Shown: positions 1 through 5,699, counted from the first letter of the stretch. The stretch is DNA of 5,699 nt from Gemmatimonadota bacterium (GCA_027294815.1 JAPULP010000362.1:1-5699); one strand, 5' to 3'. Translations and numbers: made by a program. Notes: a model not told the origin generated them from the sequence alone.

Positions 1-1087
1 GGTGTTGATCATTCGATCCGGATCGCTGGGCGCGATCCAGAGATCGTGGTTGTCGCCGTGCGGCACCGAGATCGGGCGGAACGTCTCTCCGCCGTCACGC
101 GACCGATACAATCCCGTGTTGAGGGCGTACATGATATCCGGATCCTGCGGATCGGCGTATATGCGCGTGTAGTAGAACGCGCGTTGGCGGAGATTGCGGT
201 CCTCGTTGATCCGCTTCCACGTCGCTCCGACGATGCTCGATGAGCGCCCAAACGCGATGGGGTGCGGCCGGCGACAGGGCAACACCGATCTTGCCGATCA
301 CGCCCTCTTGGGGCAATCCCTCGTTGCGTGTGATCTCCTCCCACGTTTCACCGAAATCGACGCTCTTGAACAACCCGCTACCCGGTCCACCGGACGACAT
401 GCCCCACGATTTCCGCCACGCCTCCCACAGCGTCGCGTACATCACGGCGGGGTTGTTGGGATCCACCGTGATGTCGCCGCTGCCCGATCGGTCGTCGCGA
501 TACAGAACTCTGCGCCAGGTGATGCCGCCGTTTGCCGACTTGAACACGCCCCGCTCGGGATTCGCCATGGAATGTTTTCCAAAGGCCGCAACCCACACCG
601 TGTTGCAGTCTTGTGGATGAATCCGGATCCGGGAGATGTTTTGCGTTTCCTTTAGTCCCATGTGCGTCCACGTCTCACCGGCATCGGTGGACTTGTAGAC
701 GCCGTCCCCCTGTTGGATGTTGCCGCGCAGCTGGGTCTCACCCGTTCCGATGTACACGATGTCGGGATTGGCCTCGCAGACCTGCACGGCACCCACCGAC
801 GCACTCGTCAACTGCCCGTCGGTGACCGGTCCCCACGTCGTACCGCCATCGGTAGTCTTCCACAACCCGCCTCCCGTAGCGCCGAAATAATACTCGAGCG
901 GCCGCGCGTCGCTGCCGGCTCCGGCCGTCGAGCGGCCGCCACGCGCGGGGCCGAGATTGGTCCAACTCAAGGCGTCGTAGAGCTTTTCGGGATAGGTCTG
1001 TGCTTCGGTTCCGACCGTCCACATTCCGGTGAAGAGGACGGTGAGCAGCGCGGCCTGAATACCGCGATTCGAACGACGGGGGAGCAT
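1..1087 (-). pseudogene. Secreted VPS10/BNR-type beta-propeller protein, N-terminal part, frameshifted
   Basis: The product resembles the exported sortilin/VPS10-like 'glycosyl hydrolase' BNR-repeat proteins common in Gemmatimonadota and Acidobacteriota, whose substrate is generally unknown. It starts at ATG 1087, with GAGGT (1096-1100) about 9 nt upstream. Residues 1-30 look like a Sec signal peptide: basic start, hydrophobic core, likely cleavage after TEAQ. Asp-box repeats follow near residues 78-85 (TTDGGTTW), 133-140 (STDAGETW), 184-191 (SANGGITW) and 242-249 (SVDFGETW). The frame reads to ALIE (residue 284, first base 238), then degenerates and stops at 95. From 228 down to 1 a second frame continues the family pattern: GATWKRINEDRNLRQRAFYY, then NTGLYRSRDGGETF and PHGDNHDLW. 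Only 7 nt (229-235) separate the two frames, whereas relatives as I recall them have roughly ten more residues with another Asp box. A short deletion plus frameshift is therefore likely. The gene runs off the left edge. It could be a real pseudogene or an assembly error. Confidence 0.82.
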
Positions 1088-1121
1088 CGGGGGTTACCTC
1101 GTTTGGTGGTGTATTGCGCTT

Positions 1122-1136
1122 CTGTCCTTAAGACAG
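1122..1136. promoter_or_regulatory. Short inverted repeat upstream of the propeller gene
   Basis: CTGTC and GACAG form perfect 5-nt arms around a 5-nt centre (CTTAA), 35-49 nt upstream of the ATG at 1087. The position would suit an operator or part of a leader hairpin for the minus-strand gene. No convincing -35/-10 pair is visible next to it, so this is only a candidate. Apart from this dyad, the ribosome-binding site and the palindromic element, I see nothing else in 1088-1407. Confidence 0.25.
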
Positions 1137-1195
1137 GGCACGAAACATAGCCGCTGCGACGGTGACCTGCCAATCTGCCCGGCTAGATCCCCCTT

Positions 1196-1402
1196 CCTCC
1201 CCAAGCCACAGAGATCACAGAGAAAGAACGAGAGATACAGAGCCCTTCCCCCCCGCGCTCTTTTGTTGTGAGGCGAACAGCATCGATGACCGGAGATTGT
1301 TCCTCGGACGCTGCGACGTCGAGTCCAAAAAAAACCAACAAAAGGGGGGCCCGGCTTTGTGCTCTCCAACCCACTCTGTGCCCTCTGTGGCTTGGGGGGA
1401 GG
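1196..1402. repeat. About 207-bp imperfect palindromic element, MITE- or REP-like
   Basis: The outer arms are 1201-1222 and 1374-1395. They are inverted copies of CCAAGCCACAGAG-NN-CACAGAG, with 20 of 22 positions matching, and C- and G-rich runs extend them outward. Pairing resumes inside: GAGAG at 1230-1234 with CTCTC at 1362-1366, and TTTTGTTG at 1261-1268 with CAACAAAA at 1336-1343. This leaves a centre of about 67 nt. No transposase or significant ORF lies inside, and I see no target-site duplication. The element begins about 5 nt past the egtD stop, so its transcript could fold into a long hairpin that ends or protects the egtD message. The arm motif CTCTGTG-NN-CTCTGTGGC recurs at 3712-3730. 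From memory, similar CTCTGTG-rich sequences are dispersed between genes in many environmental bacteria. Confidence 0.6.
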
Positions 1403-1407
1403 TGAGG

Positions 1408-2463
1408 CTACGCCAGCCGTTGAAGAAGCAAAAGCCCGAACCACTGCTTGTCGTCTGTAAAGACTTCCTTAACCGCGAAATCGAAGCAGCGCAGGTAGTC
1501 TTTCATTTTGTCGAGATCGTACTTCCGGCTGATCTCCGTCATGACCATCGTGTCCTTGGGCACGGTGATCGTTCGATCGAGGGGCTGGAGATACACGTCT
1601 TGGGATTTCAAAAACCGCGCGTAGATCTCTATGCGACACCACGCCGCGTTGTACCGCGCAACGTGCTCGATCGCCCCGAGATCGATGGACGCACCCAGTT
1701 CCCGGTTGATGCGGGCGAACAAGTTCTTCGTAAATTTTGCCGTCACACCAGCCGCGTCGTTGTAAGCCGCGTGCAGGATGGATTCGTCCTTGACGAGGTC
1801 GATTCCCAAAAGTACGAAATCGCACGGCGCCAACGCATCCGACACGCCCTGCCAGAATACATCCGATTCCCGTTGATCGAAATTCCCGATGCTACTCCCA
1901 AGGAACACGACCATCGCCGGCGAAAATTCTTTGAATAGTGGGAATGCCCGCTCGTAGGTATCCGCGATGCCCGTGACGGTCACGGTTGGATGGCGCTCCA
2001 CGATGGTGTCTCTGGCCCGCTGGAGAATACCCCCGCTCACGTCGACGGGCACGTACCGAACGGAGGACTCGGCGGCCGCGTAAGCGGACAATAAGTGGTC
2101 GGTCTTGACGGAGTTTCCGGATCCGAGTTCGATCAGCGCGACGGGACCCGTTGCATCACATATGCGCGAAGCACACCGCTTGAGGATTTCGGTTTCAGCA
2201 CGCGTGAGATAGTACTCGGGCTGCTTGCAGATCTCTTCGAAGAGTCTGCTTCCTTCGTCATCATACAAAAAACGAGAGTGCAGCCAGGGCGGCGTGTCGG
2301 TCAACCCCAACGCAACCGACCTGGCAAATTCTTCGGTCGCCGCTTCTGCAGCCCGGGGATCGATTATCACGCTATCCACGTCCGAAGCGGGCGCATCTGG
2401 GGAAACAGATGCCACCAACTCGGCATGACTGAGGCGGTGATTAGAGATGGACCAACCCCTCAA
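1408..2463 (-). CDS. egtD: L-histidine N-alpha-methyltransferase (EgtD family), ergothioneine biosynthesis
   Basis: EgtD trimethylates histidine to hercynine using S-adenosylmethionine, the first step of ergothioneine synthesis, in the cytoplasm. This 351-residue frame has the family's signatures in order: YDDEGS (67-72), PEYY (82-85), the SAM-binding ELGSG (112-116), PVDVSG with D141, GSSIGNF with N194, AYND with Y234, and MTEIS with E310 and S312. A constant offset of 28 from M. smegmatis EgtD places N166, Y206, E282 and S284 on N194, Y234, E310 and S312, so the histidine-binding set is retained. The position of M252 is I280. The start is uncertain. The longest frame opens with TTG at 2461-2463, lacks a clear Shine-Dalgarno, and has an in-frame TAG 30 nt upstream; GTG codons at residues 17, 29 and 32 are alternatives, and family similarity begins around residue 31. 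No egtB lies beside it. It sits 120 bp after the M28 gene and may have its own promoter. Paralogous SAM-dependent Methyltransf_33 proteins are the main alternative identity. Confidence 0.9.
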   Translation of the reverse strand: MRGWSISNHRLSHAELVASVSPDAPASDVDSVIIDPRAAEAATEEFARSVALGLTDTPPWLHSRFLYDDEGSRLFEEICKQPEYYLTRAETEILKRCASRICDATGPVALIELGSGNSVKTDHLLSAYAAAESSVRYVPVDVSGGILQRARDTIVERHPTVTVTGIADTYERAFPLFKEFSPAMVVFLGSSIGNFDQRESDVFWQGVSDALAPCDFVLLGIDLVKDESILHAAYNDAAGVTAKFTKNLFARINRELGASIDLGAIEHVARYNAAWCRIEIYARFLKSQDVYLQPLDRTITVPKDTMVMTEISRKYDLDKMKDYLRCFDFAVKEVFTDDKQWFGLLLLQRLA

Positions 2464-2490
2464 CTGAATGATTACGAAGAGGAAAGTTCT

Positions 2491-2518
2491 AACCTAGTCG
2501 GACGTCCGGGGGCGTCAA
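2491..2518 (-). promoter_or_regulatory. Candidate egtD promoter with a palindrome in its spacer
   Basis: Read on the minus strand, TTGACG (2513-2518; 5/6 to the -35 consensus) is followed after 16 nt by TAGGTT (2491-2496; 3/6 to the -10 consensus, including the first two bases and the final T). A perfect 10-bp palindrome, CGGACGTCCG, fills most of the spacer at 2499-2508 and could be an operator. A second TTGACGCC copy lies 21 bp further upstream (TTGACG at 2534-2539). Transcription would begin about 20 nt before the TTG start, giving a very short leader. The -10 is weak, so the call is tentative. Confidence 0.35.
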
Positions 2519-2583
2519 TATCGAGATAATCGGCGTCAAATGTGCTTGCCTTCAGGTCCAGCCGATTCGCTAGAATCCGCCCG

Positions 2584-3621
2584 TCAACGGCCCCGCGGTT
2601 GCGGACGCCCACCCGGATGCCATCGCGGCTTTTCTCCGTTCGCCAACAGCCGCACGGCCTGGATCGCCGCATTAATGACGCTCGTCATGTGGTCGAAATC
2701 GACGAGATCCACCTCGTCCGACGGACGATGGTAGTCGGTGTGCAGGTTGTACGACGACAACGTGTGCGCCGGAATACCCGCCATGGCAAACGGTGCGTTG
2801 TCACTGCGCATGAAAAAATTCATCTCCGGATGCGGATCGGGTACGATCGGGCTTCCGGCATCGCGGAGCATGTCACCCATCGTCGATCGCTCGTAACCGG
2901 TGAGCCACGCATGACCCGGACCGCCGGCCATCGAATCGGGACGGCCGATCATCTCCACCTGTAGATCTGCCACCGTACGGTCGAGCGGAACCGCGGGATG
3001 CTCCATATACCAACGTGTCCCCACCATCCCAACCTCTTCGGCAGTTGAAAAGAGGAAGACCACGGTGCGCCGAGGAGCCGGACCACGGGCCAGCGCCCGC
3101 GCGATCTCCAGCACCGCCACCACCCCGGACGCGTCGTCGTCCGCGCCGTTGTAAATCGAATCTCCGTCCACCGGCTGGCCCACACCGACGTGGTCGTGAT
3201 GAGCCCCGATGACGATCGCTTCGTCGCGCAGCTCCGGATCGGTGCCCCGAAGCACACCGACCACGTTCACGTCGCCCATCCGTTGCTCTTCGGGCACCGT
3301 GGTCAACTCCGACCACGATGACAGTAGCTCTACTCGCGTACGACCACCCCCCTCAACCCGCACCATGGGCACCCGTTGGAAGTACCCGCTATCCCCCGCG
3401 GGCTGCACGCCAAAGCTCTCCAGTTGCTCGGCGATGAACCGCGCCGCCGCCGCCGCCCCTGGCGATGCCAGCCGGCGACCCCTCAACGAGTCCGCCGCGA
3501 GGACCGAGAGCGAATGCCTGACATCCTCGAGGCGTGCGCCCTCGTCCTGGGCCTGAATGGCACACGCGTCCAGGGTCAGAAGGGTCATTACGGCGACAGT
3601 GACGGGACAGTTGGGTCTCAT
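2584..3621 (-). CDS. Secreted M28-family zinc metallopeptidase (aminopeptidase-like)
   Basis: The 345-residue product is a co-catalytic zinc peptidase of family M28, probably removing N-terminal residues from peptides outside the cytoplasm. The N-terminus (about residues 1-24) is a signal peptide with a hydrophobic core and probable cleavage after AIQA. The metal centre is visible in order: AHHDHVG (H141, D143), NGADDDASG (D161/D162), TAEE (general base E195, ligand E196), QVEMIGR (E223) and DYHRPSDE (H298). E223 stands where many family members have Asp (NLDMIGR type); acidic ligand chemistry is kept. The protein is compact, with no inserted PA domain. ATG 3621 is chosen because it gives a complete signal peptide; the only upstream purine run is a weak GGAA. 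It diverges from the BlaI-like gene across 184 bp and precedes egtD on the same strand with a 120-bp gap. Substrate preference cannot be read from the sequence. The C-terminal tail after about residue 328 is Pro/Arg/Gly-rich and looks disordered. Confidence 0.9.
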   Translation of the reverse strand: MRPNCPVTVAVMTLLTLDACAIQAQDEGARLEDVRHSLSVLAADSLRGRRLASPGAAAAARFIAEQLESFGVQPAGDSGYFQRVPMVRVEGGGRTRVELLSSWSELTTVPEEQRMGDVNVVGVLRGTDPELRDEAIVIGAHHDHVGVGQPVDGDSIYNGADDDASGVVAVLEIARALARGPAPRRTVVFLFSTAEEVGMVGTRWYMEHPAVPLDRTVADLQVEMIGRPDSMAGGPGHAWLTGYERSTMGDMLRDAGSPIVPDPHPEMNFFMRSDNAPFAMAGIPAHTLSSYNLHTDYHRPSDEVDLVDFDHMTSVINAAIQAVRLLANGEKPRWHPGGRPQPRGR

Positions 3622-3702
3622 TCAGCGATTCCGGAGACGTGGGTAGAAGAATATAAAGGCCTGGGTCACGGCTTCCGCGGCTGCCTGGTCCATAAATCGG
3701 CC

Positions 3703-3737
3703 CCTCGGTGACCTCCGTGTCCTCTGTGGCAAAAAAA
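3703..3737 (+). repeat. Solitary copy of the CTCTGTGGC arm motif
   Basis: The stretch at 3708-3730 reads as imperfect 9-nt units (GTGACCTCC, GTGTCCTCT, GTGGC), followed by seven A's. Positions 3712-3730 match the arm at 1373-1391 of the palindromic element (ACTCTGTGCCCTCTGTGGC) closely, with two or three substitutions, but there is no inverted partner nearby. It is best read as a half or decayed copy of the same dispersed repeat. It lies in the divergent region between the M28 and BlaI-like genes, upstream of the BlaI promoter. Confidence 0.5.
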
Positions 3738-3743
3738 CACCCC

Positions 3744-3778
3744 TTGCGCTGGGAACAATTATCTATTAAAAAGATAAT
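3744..3778 (+). promoter_or_regulatory. Promoter and operator candidate of the BlaI-like operon
   Basis: A perfect inverted repeat, ATTATCT (3758-3764) and AGATAAT (3772-3778), is separated by ATTAAAA and lies 28 nt before the repressor's start codon. It is conspicuously AT-rich in GC-rich DNA. The right arm contains GATAAT (3773-3778), 5/6 to a -10 box, and TTGCGC (3744-3749) is a possible -35 that would pair at 17 nt with TAAAAA (3767-3772) instead. BlaI/MecI repressors bind dyads overlapping their own promoter, so autoregulation through this site is a reasonable inference. The dyad differs from the classical ACA/TGT-containing Bla operators. Confidence 0.5.
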
Positions 3779-3805
3779 ATCAACCATCCGCCACCGGAGA
3801 TCTCG

Positions 3806-4177
3806 ATGAGCATAAGCCTGACCAAACGCGAATTGGACGTCATGTCCGTGGTGTGGCAGCTGGGCTCGGCCACGGTCGGGGAGGTGCGCGACCGGCTTCC
3901 CGACGACCTGGCGTATTCCACCGTCCTCACGATTTTCCGCACCCTCAAGACCAAGGGACACGTGCGTTACGAACAGGACGGAAAGGCCTTCCGATACCAC
4001 CCACTCATCAAGCCCGACGATGCCGGCGACAGCGCCCTCGGCAGGTTGCTGAGCAAGGTGTACCAGGGATCCCGCGAAATGCTGGTGACCCGTCTGGTGT
4101 CCAACGAAGACGTGTCGCCCGAAGAACTCCGTAGCATCCGCAAAATGCTCGATGAGCGTCTCAAGGAGATGGAATAA
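3806..4177 (+). CDS. BlaI/MecI/CopY-family transcriptional repressor
   Basis: This 123-residue protein has the standard length and layout of the BlaI/MecI family, dimeric winged-helix repressors inactivated by cleavage when a BlaR1-type membrane protease is triggered. Residues 4-67 form the winged helix: LTKRELDVMSVVW is helix 1, SATVGEVRDRL helix 2, AYSTVLTIFRTLKTKG the recognition helix, and VRYEQDGKAFRYHP the wing. Residues about 75-123 are the helical dimerisation region with the usual EDVSPEEL segment. The ATG is supported by GGAG at 3796-3799, 6 nt upstream. Aligned on ED(V/L)S, the Asn-Phe cleavage bond of staphylococcal MecI falls on R96-L97 here, so the classical site is absent. The last base of the stop codon is the first base of the next gene's ATG (TAATG), showing translational coupling to the membrane protease. 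The regulon is unknown; a likely target is the upstream dyad. Confidence 0.93.
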   Translation: MSISLTKRELDVMSVVWQLGSATVGEVRDRLPDDLAYSTVLTIFRTLKTKGHVRYEQDGKAFRYHPLIKPDDAGDSALGRLLSKVYQGSREMLVTRLVSNEDVSPEELRSIRKMLDERLKEME

Positions 4178-5699
4178 TGATCGCCGCTTGGATGTGGTAC
4201 TCCATCGTGATTTCGGCATTCATCGGACTGGCGGCTGTTGCCTCCGAACGAATGCTGCGTTTGGCGGGCCGCCCCGCCCGTTGGGCGTGGGGAGCCGCCA
4301 TCGTCACGTCGGTCGCGATTCCTTTGTACGCGCTCTTGCAACCCGCCGCTCCCGCCGGCGTCGGGGCCGTCGCGCTCGATACTCCCTCGAGCGCCATCGA
4401 CCCGGCGTTGTTGCTGCAGTTGTTGAATGCGCCCGCCGCCTCCCCGACGTTGTCGGCGTTGACCGGCACGGTGCTGGCGGTCTGGATCACCGCGTCGCTG
4501 TTGCTGGCCGCGGTGTTGACGACCAGTCAATTGCGGGTTCGCCGCGAAACGAACGAATGTCCCGTGAAAATTGTGGACGGCGTATTGGTCCGACAGACGC
4601 AGAGGTTGGGACCGGCCGTCATCGGAAGCTTCCCGAGCATCATCGTGCTCCCGGCCTGGGTACACCGGCTCGAAACTGATTGCCAACGCCTCGTGTTGGC
4701 ACACGAACAGGAGCACATCCGCGCGGGCGACCTCAAGCTTCTGTTGGGTGGATTGTTTGCCGCGGTGCTCTTGCCGTGGAACCTACCCCTGTGGTGGCAG
4801 CTGCGACGCCTGCGCGACGCCGTGGAATTGGATTGTGACGACCGCGTCATCAAGTGCGGCGCCGATCCGCGGGTGTACGGTGAGCTGTTGCTCGAGGTCG
4901 CCCGGCACCGCAGCGCCGTGATTTTTCCAGCGGCCGCGCTGTCCAACCCCAAATCGTTACTCGCTCGGAGAATTCACAAGATGATGCACCCTACTCCCAG
5001 AGCGCGCACCGCGCGCGCCGGCATCGCGGCCGCGGTGGCCACACTGCTAGTGGCCCTGGCGTGTGAGACACCAATGCCCGCCGCGGTTGAAATCGACCAG
5101 GAACTCGGGACGGTTACGACGGTGAGCTTCGTGTATGGCGAAGCGGACGTAGACAAACGGCCGGAACGCATGTCCGGACCGCTGCCCCGTTACCCGGCGA
5201 TACTCCGTCAAGCCGGTATCGAGGGCAACGTCATGGTGGAATTTGTCATTACGCCGGAGGGTAAGGTCGATTCCAGCTCGGTAAACGTGGTCGAGTCGAC
5301 CAATCGAGCGTTCGAGGCGCCGGCGATGCGCGTGATACGAGGAAGCTTGTACTCCCCCGGCGAAGTAGACGGCGCGCGGGTTTCCACTCTCGTCTCGCAG
5401 CAGATCCGCTTTAGCCTGGCGGGAGGATCGGCTCGACGGAGTGTCCTCACCGCTCGGATGTTGCGGTTGAGCGTCGCCGCTTTGGTCCGGACTCAGCTGA
5501 GCGATTCCACACAACCCCTGGTTGTCGTGGACGGCGTACTTGTGGAGCGTGGCGAAGCATTCATGACCAACCTCAGCCCCGACAACATCGCGCGTATCGA
5601 GGTGGTCAAAGGTGACGCCGCGGTAAAGATGTGGGGAGATCGTGCCGCCAACGGGGTCATCCAGATCTTCACGAAGCGTGCAAACATCGACAAGCATTA
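4177..5699 (+). CDS. BlaR1-like M56 metallopeptidase fused to TonB C-terminal and TonB-receptor plug domains (3' end at window edge)
   Basis: The frame is open for 507 codons from ATG 4177 to the right edge. Its last two bases, TA, may begin the stop codon. Hydrophobic segments lie near residues 6-23, 36-55 and 95-116. The M56 protease domain follows: GPAVIGSFPSIIVLP (145-159), zinc motif HEQEH (176-180), a hydrophobic stretch (187-207), VELDCDDRV with probable third ligand E217, and YGELLLEVARH. A fourth helix at about 281-296 should carry the chain into the periplasm. Residues 328-414 match a TonB C-terminal domain (PRYPAILRQAGIEGNVMVEF, then VTPEGKV-like and QQIRFSL). After a linker, 446-501 match a SusC/RagA-type plug: QPLVVVDGVLV, NIARIEVVKGDAAVKMWG and NGVIQIFTKR. 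No beta-barrel follows in the window. The start overlaps the repressor's stop by one base, so the two should be made together. By analogy with BlaR1 it would respond to a periplasmic event and cause loss of the repressor; the TonB/plug end replaces the penicillin-sensing domain. Ligand and partner are unknown. Confidence 0.88.
   Translation, partial: MIAAWMWYSIVISAFIGLAAVASERMLRLAGRPARWAWGAAIVTSVAIPLYALLQPAAPAGVGAVALDTPSSAIDPALLLQLLNAPAASPTLSALTGTVLAVWITASLLLAAVLTTSQLRVRRETNECPVKIVDGVLVRQTQRLGPAVIGSFPSIIVLPAWVHRLETDCQRLVLAHEQEHIRAGDLKLLLGGLFAAVLLPWNLPLWWQLRRLRDAVELDCDDRVIKCGADPRVYGELLLEVARHRSAVIFPAAALSNPKSLLARRIHKMMHPTPRARTARAGIAAAVATLLVALACETPMPAAVEIDQELGTVTTVSFVYGEADVDKRPERMSGPLPRYPAILRQAGIEGNVMVEFVITPEGKVDSSSVNVVESTNRAFEAPAMRVIRGSLYSPGEVDGARVSTLVSQQIRFSLAGGSARRSVLTARMLRLSVAALVRTQLSDSTQPLVVVDGVLVERGEAFMTNLSPDNIARIEVVKGDAAVKMWGDRAANGVIQIFTKRANIDKH

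Noticed and set aside
194..655. Plus-strand open frame of 153 codons opposite the propeller gene
   Set aside because: It is antisense to conserved Asp-box coding sequence, with no plausible ribosome-binding site or recognisable domain.
1162..1938. Plus-strand open frame of 258 codons overlapping egtD and the palindromic element
   Set aside because: It runs antisense to a clearly recognisable egtD and through a repeat, its product resembles no family I know, and high GC explains its length.
2564..2577. GATTC-GCTA-GAATC hairpin just past the M28 stop codon as a terminator
   Set aside because: The stem is only 5 bp and no T tract follows on the minus strand.
3560..3621. Possible lipoprotein signal in the M28 protein (LDAC at residues 18-21)
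   Set aside because: Asp at the -2 position is atypical for a lipobox, and a signal peptidase I site after AIQA fits better.
3650..3655. TATATT on the minus strand as the M28 gene's -10 box
   Set aside because: The hexamer matches 5/6, but no -35-like sequence lies at 16-18 nt, so a promoter call is not supported.
5041..5075. Lipobox-like VALAC at residues 292-296 of the M56 fusion protein
   Set aside because: It lies in an internal transmembrane helix nearly 300 residues from the N-terminus, so it cannot act as a lipoprotein signal.
4571..5545. VDGVLV occurs in both the M56 part (133-138) and the plug part (451-456), with a shared GTGGACGGCGTA
   Set aside because: Each copy fits its own family's usual motif at that place, and the sequence around them differs, so this is more likely convergence than an internal duplication.

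Overview
The window is high-GC bacterial DNA with five protein-coding regions, dispersed palindromic repeat sequence, and a BlaI/BlaR1-like regulatory pair whose membrane protein has an unusual composite periplasmic end. The gene families suggest Gemmatimonadota or a relative: a VPS10/BNR-type secreted propeller, a secreted M28 peptidase, and a BlaI repressor next to an M56 peptidase carrying TonB and plug modules. This is inferred from gene families only; there is no rRNA or other marker gene.

Layout. Minus strand: a secreted beta-propeller gene (1-1087) entering from the left edge, broken by a frameshift with a probable short deletion at 229-235. Next comes a roughly 207-bp imperfect palindrome (1196-1402) that starts just past the stop of an egtD-type histidine methyltransferase gene (1408-2463). 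Then comes a secreted M28 zinc peptidase gene (2584-3621). A 184-bp divergent intergenic region (3622-3805) holds a solitary copy of the palindrome's arm motif and an AT-rich promoter/operator. Plus strand: a BlaI/MecI-type repressor (3806-4177), then a gene whose start codon overlaps the repressor's stop codon (4177 to the right edge).

The last gene is the most notable item. One uninterrupted frame of at least 507 codons encodes a BlaR1-like M56 membrane metalloprotease (HEQEH plus a downstream Glu), a further membrane helix, a TonB C-terminal domain, and a SusC-like TonB-dependent-receptor plug module ending in NGVIQIFTKR. In classical BlaR1 the periplasmic end is a penicillin-binding sensor; here it is TonB_C plus plug. 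Together with the repressor this looks like a protease/repressor switch that may sense something to do with TonB or outer-membrane transport. That is inference from architecture; no ligand or target can be read from the sequence.

The minus-strand genes have no obvious functional link to the BlaI pair, apart from the M28 gene sharing the divergent intergenic region. The egtD gene has no egtB neighbour here, but its histidine-binding residues are almost all conserved.
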